NCBI RefSeq assembly: GCF_042854845.1 | Contig: NZ_AP031498.1 | Span: 3,968,001 to 4,032,000 of the forward strand | Length of the DNA stretch: 64,000 nucleotides | Direction of reading: 5' to 3' | From: Maricurvus nonylphenolicus | Lineage (GTDB): Bacteria; Pseudomonadota; Gammaproteobacteria; Pseudomonadales; Cellvibrionaceae | Part shown: positions 62,319 through 64,000 of the stretch, piece after piece | Numbering within the stretch: the stretch's first letter is position 1 | Layout of the letters: each line of letters starts with the position of its first letter | Notes under the pieces: model-generated | What the model was told of the DNA's origin: nothing | Database searches by the model: none | What the model saw: the letters and a program-made list of their open reading frames with translations, nothing else | Translations under genes and position numbers: made by a program

Positions 62319-63058
62319 TAGACGTACTTCACCGCACCGCCATCAATGCGGATATTTTGACCATTGATAAAGGCTGCACGCTCGCTGCACAAAAAGGCGA
62401 CCAGATCCGCCACTTCTTCGCAGCGGGCAATACGACCACAGGGGTTAGGGAAATCCTGTGCAACCACCATGGCCTCCCAATCATCACCCCAGCCTTTCTT
62501 TTGCGCTCGAGCGCGATAACTTTCCTCAACCTCACGGGTCAAAATCAACCCTGGCGCGACGGTATTAACCGTAATGCCGGTATTGGCGAGTTCATGGGCA
62601 AGACTGACACTGACAGTAGCCAGGGCGCCTTTAGCAGCATAGTAAGCGGGCATGATATGGCCTGGAGCATGTGAGCCAATGGTGCCCAAATTGATAATGC
62701 GCCCCCAGCCTCGGGACTTCATCCCCGAGACGAGCCCCTGGGCAAGACGAGTGGCAGACAGCACATTCTTTTGATACATCTCCAGCCATTTGGCGGTATC
62801 GGTATCCCGCCACTTGTGGAAATCGGTGGTGCCGTAGTTATTGATCAGAATATCGACTTCGGTATCCTGCAGCTGCGCCAGCACCTGCTCACAGCCTTCT
62901 TCTGTGGCCAGATCACCAACAATATCCGCATCCTCGGCGCTGTTGGCGTGCACCAATACCTTCACACCTTCAGCTTTCAGGGAATCAGCAATCACCTGCC
63001 CGGTGCCGCGGTTGGCTCCAGTGACCAGTGCTGTCTTGCCGTGAATACCTAAATCCAT
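62318..63058 (-). CDS. SDR-family oxidoreductase
   Basis: From ATG 63058 (MDLGIHGKTALVTGANRGTG), preceded by GGGGGAAGG, it has 246 residues. The cofactor loop TGANRGTG, the NNYG segment and the catalytic Tyr/Lys (PAYYAAKGAL) are visible. It ends NGQNIRIDGGAVKYV as is usual for SDRs. The NNAG motif reads NNYG. It reduces a carbonyl or oxidises an alcohol on a small substrate. It is coupled to the DMT exporter gene, so the two may process and export one compound. Confidence 0.93.
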   Translation of the reverse strand: MDLGIHGKTALVTGANRGTGQVIADSLKAEGVKVLVHANSAEDADIVGDLATEEGCEQVLAQLQDTEVDILINNYGTTDFHKWRDTDTAKWLEMYQKNVLSATRLAQGLVSGMKSRGWGRIINLGTIGSHAPGHIMPAYYAAKGALATVSVSLAHELANTGITVNTVAPGLILTREVEESYRARAQKKGWGDDWEAMVVAQDFPNPCGRIARCEEVADLVAFLCSERAAFINGQNIRIDGGAVKYV

Positions 63059-63186
63059 TGCCTTCCCCCATAGCCTTTTACGAATCGGCAAACATCATAG
63101 CGCCTCAGTTCAGTAACACCAGAGCGGTTTCGGTCATTTGCCTGTCATTATCGACCATCCAGTCTGTTCAACTTAAATTTCGACTA

Positions 63187-63230
63187 TTCTGGAAATATAG
63201 TTGACAAAAGCAGCCCAACCCCGCTACCTT
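63187..63230 (+). promoter_or_regulatory. arsR promoter and operator-like site
   Basis: TTGACA (63201-63206) and TACCTT (63225-63230) lie 18 bp apart as -35 and -10 elements, just before the arsR ATG. TTCTGGAAATATAG (63187-63200) directly upstream recurs exactly before arsH at 63613-63626. Confidence 0.65.
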
Positions 63231-63237
63231 ACGTACC

Positions 63238-63540
63238 ATGGAACATACCGATGCCGCCAAAAAACTTGCCGAGCTGGGTCATATCACCCGCCTGGCCATT
63301 TATCGTCTGCTGGTTAAAGCAGGCCCTGAAGGGCTTGCTGTCAGTGATATTCAGCAGCAACTGGACATCCCCGGCTCAACCCTGTCTCACCACATCAACC
63401 GGCTGGTGGGAGCAGGGCTGATGACCCAGGAACGTCAGGGCCGGGTATTACGTTGTGAAGCCTGTTACCCCGCGCTGACCCAGTTGGTGGATTATTTAAT
63501 GGAAGAATGCTGCGCAGACCAACCCTGCTGCAGCGAATAA
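63238..63540 (+). CDS. arsR: ArsR-family metalloid-responsive repressor
   Basis: A 100-residue winged-helix protein of ArsR length. The recognition helix region reads LDIPGSTLSHHINRLVGAG (residues ~42-60). Cysteines near the end (RCEACYPALTQ and ECCADQPCCSE) could bind As(III), placing the sensor site towards the C-terminus as in some ArsR subfamilies. It would repress itself and arsH. A clear terminator follows. Confidence 0.93.
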   Translation: MEHTDAAKKLAELGHITRLAIYRLLVKAGPEGLAVSDIQQQLDIPGSTLSHHINRLVGAGLMTQERQGRVLRCEACYPALTQLVDYLMEECCADQPCCSE

Positions 63541-63569
63541 CACAGGCAGAGATAACACTGCCGCAGGCT

Positions 63570-63595
63570 GGGCCAAAACATGGCCCTTTATTTTT
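63570..63595 (+). terminator. Rho-independent terminator of arsR
   Basis: GGGCCA and TGGCCC form a 6-bp stem around AAACA, followed by TTTATTTTT, 29 bp after the arsR stop. arsH therefore needs its own promoter. Confidence 0.88.
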
Positions 63596-63607
63596 CACTA
63601 TTATTTC

Positions 63608-63626
63608 CATATTTCTGGAAATATAG
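63608..63626 (+). promoter_or_regulatory. Operator-like palindrome upstream of arsH
   Basis: ATATTTC-TG-GAAATAT is a near-perfect palindrome and shares 14 identical bases (TTCTGGAAATATAG) with the site upstream of arsR, suggesting one regulator for both genes. Confidence 0.6.
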
Positions 63627-63646
63627 ATTTAAAAGAGATAATCACT

Positions 63647-64000
63647 ATGCACATACCAACACTCTCAAAGGATCAGGTACAACAGCAGTTACAAACCACT
63701 CCTCAACAGGACCATAAGCCAAGAATCCTGGTGCTTTATGGCTCACTACGCAGCGGAGCCTACAGCCGCTTGTTGGCAAACGAAGTTGTTCGCTTGCTCG
63801 AAAGCTATGGCGCCGACGTCAGGCTATTCGATCCAGAGGGTCTACCCATTTACGACGGTGAAAATACAGAGCATCCCAAAGTACAACAGATACGTGAGTG
63901 GTCGGCATGGTCAGAGGGGCAGGTGTGGATAAGTCCGGAAATCCACGGCAATATCTCAGCGGTCTTTAAAAACCAGATCGATTGGCTGCCATTGGATCAA
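63647..64000 (+). CDS. arsH: ArsH NADPH-dependent FMN oxidoreductase, cut by window edge
   Basis: 118 codons are visible from ATG 63647; the rest is outside the window. The FMN-binding motif is LVLYGSLRSGAYSRLLANEV. DPEGLPIYDGENTEHPKVQQ and SAWSEGQVWISPEIHGNISA, then VFKNQIDWLPL, are diagnostic of ArsH. It oxidises trivalent organoarsenicals or reduces flavin/quinones in arsenic resistance. It follows arsR with a shared operator-like palindrome. Confidence 0.95.
   Translation, partial: MHIPTLSKDQVQQQLQTTPQQDHKPRILVLYGSLRSGAYSRLLANEVVRLLESYGADVRLFDPEGLPIYDGENTEHPKVQQIREWSAWSEGQVWISPEIHGNISAVFKNQIDWLPLDQ

Overview
The window comes from a Gram-negative gammaproteobacterium with moderate GC, most like marine Cellvibrionales or Pseudomonadales-type lineages. 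The evidence is the LPS and outer-membrane gene set (lnt, lptE, kdsA, a TonB-dependent receptor), the leuS-lptE-holA cluster with a ybeL-like zinc-ribbon gene, the tilS-pyrG-kdsA-eno-ftsB-ispD-ispF cluster, a lipase with its dedicated foldase, and three c-di-GMP proteins. No rRNA, tRNA, CRISPR array, prophage or complete insertion sequence was seen.

Layout. 1-5.5 kb: an aromatic aminotransferase (cut by the window edge) diverges from an Lrp/AsnC regulator; then an enoyl-CoA hydratase/shikimate-kinase-like pair, lnt and two small unknown genes. 5.9-11.3 kb: a RoxA-like diheme cytochrome c lipoprotein, a DUF6279 lipoprotein, an unknown helical protein, an ElyC/SanA-type membrane protein and a zinc-ribbon protein. 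11.4-15.5 kb: leuS-lptE-holA. 15.5-20.1 kb: lipase and lipase foldase, then a GAF-PAS-GGDEF-EAL protein. 20.6-30.4 kb: a STAS protein, a small secreted protein, a 53-residue Pmp3-type membrane peptide, a DUF898/M48/AraC/DASS transporter gene row, a DUF1254 protein, a second AraC paralogue and moeB. 30.4-35.8 kb: a GH2 glycosidase and a TonB-dependent receptor, probably a glycan-uptake unit; the receptor frame is broken at a 7-bp tandem repeat. 35.8-43.3 kb: core metabolism (isoprenoid, enolase, KDO, CTP, tRNA lysidine). 43.4-47.6 kb: a YfiN/YfiR-like c-di-GMP unit with an outer-membrane protein. 47.7-52.8 kb: S9 peptidase, greB, GGDEF-EAL protein. 52.8-56.5 kb: a four-gene retropepsin/transglutaminase-7TM/ATP-grasp operon. 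56.6-63.1 kb: MASE1-CHASE histidine kinase, HAD phosphatase, saccharopine-dehydrogenase-like protein, DMT exporter and SDR. 63.2-64 kb: arsR and arsH (cut by the window edge).

The non-coding DNA is the most unusual part. (1) A 27-nt REP-type palindrome occurs seven times at five loci, always at the 3' end of a gene. Two loci carry inverted doublets of identical 91-bp length (REPIN-like), both between convergent genes. In ispD the repeat is translated and supplies the C-terminus. (2) Three intergenic loci each hold a pair of long hairpins in inverted orientation. The apical cores are conserved but the 22-28 bp stems are locus-specific, and their differences between copies are compensatory. I do not recognise these as a named family. 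(3) Four perfect copies of CCGGTAA interrupt the TonB receptor; two or five copies would restore the frame, which suggests phase variation.
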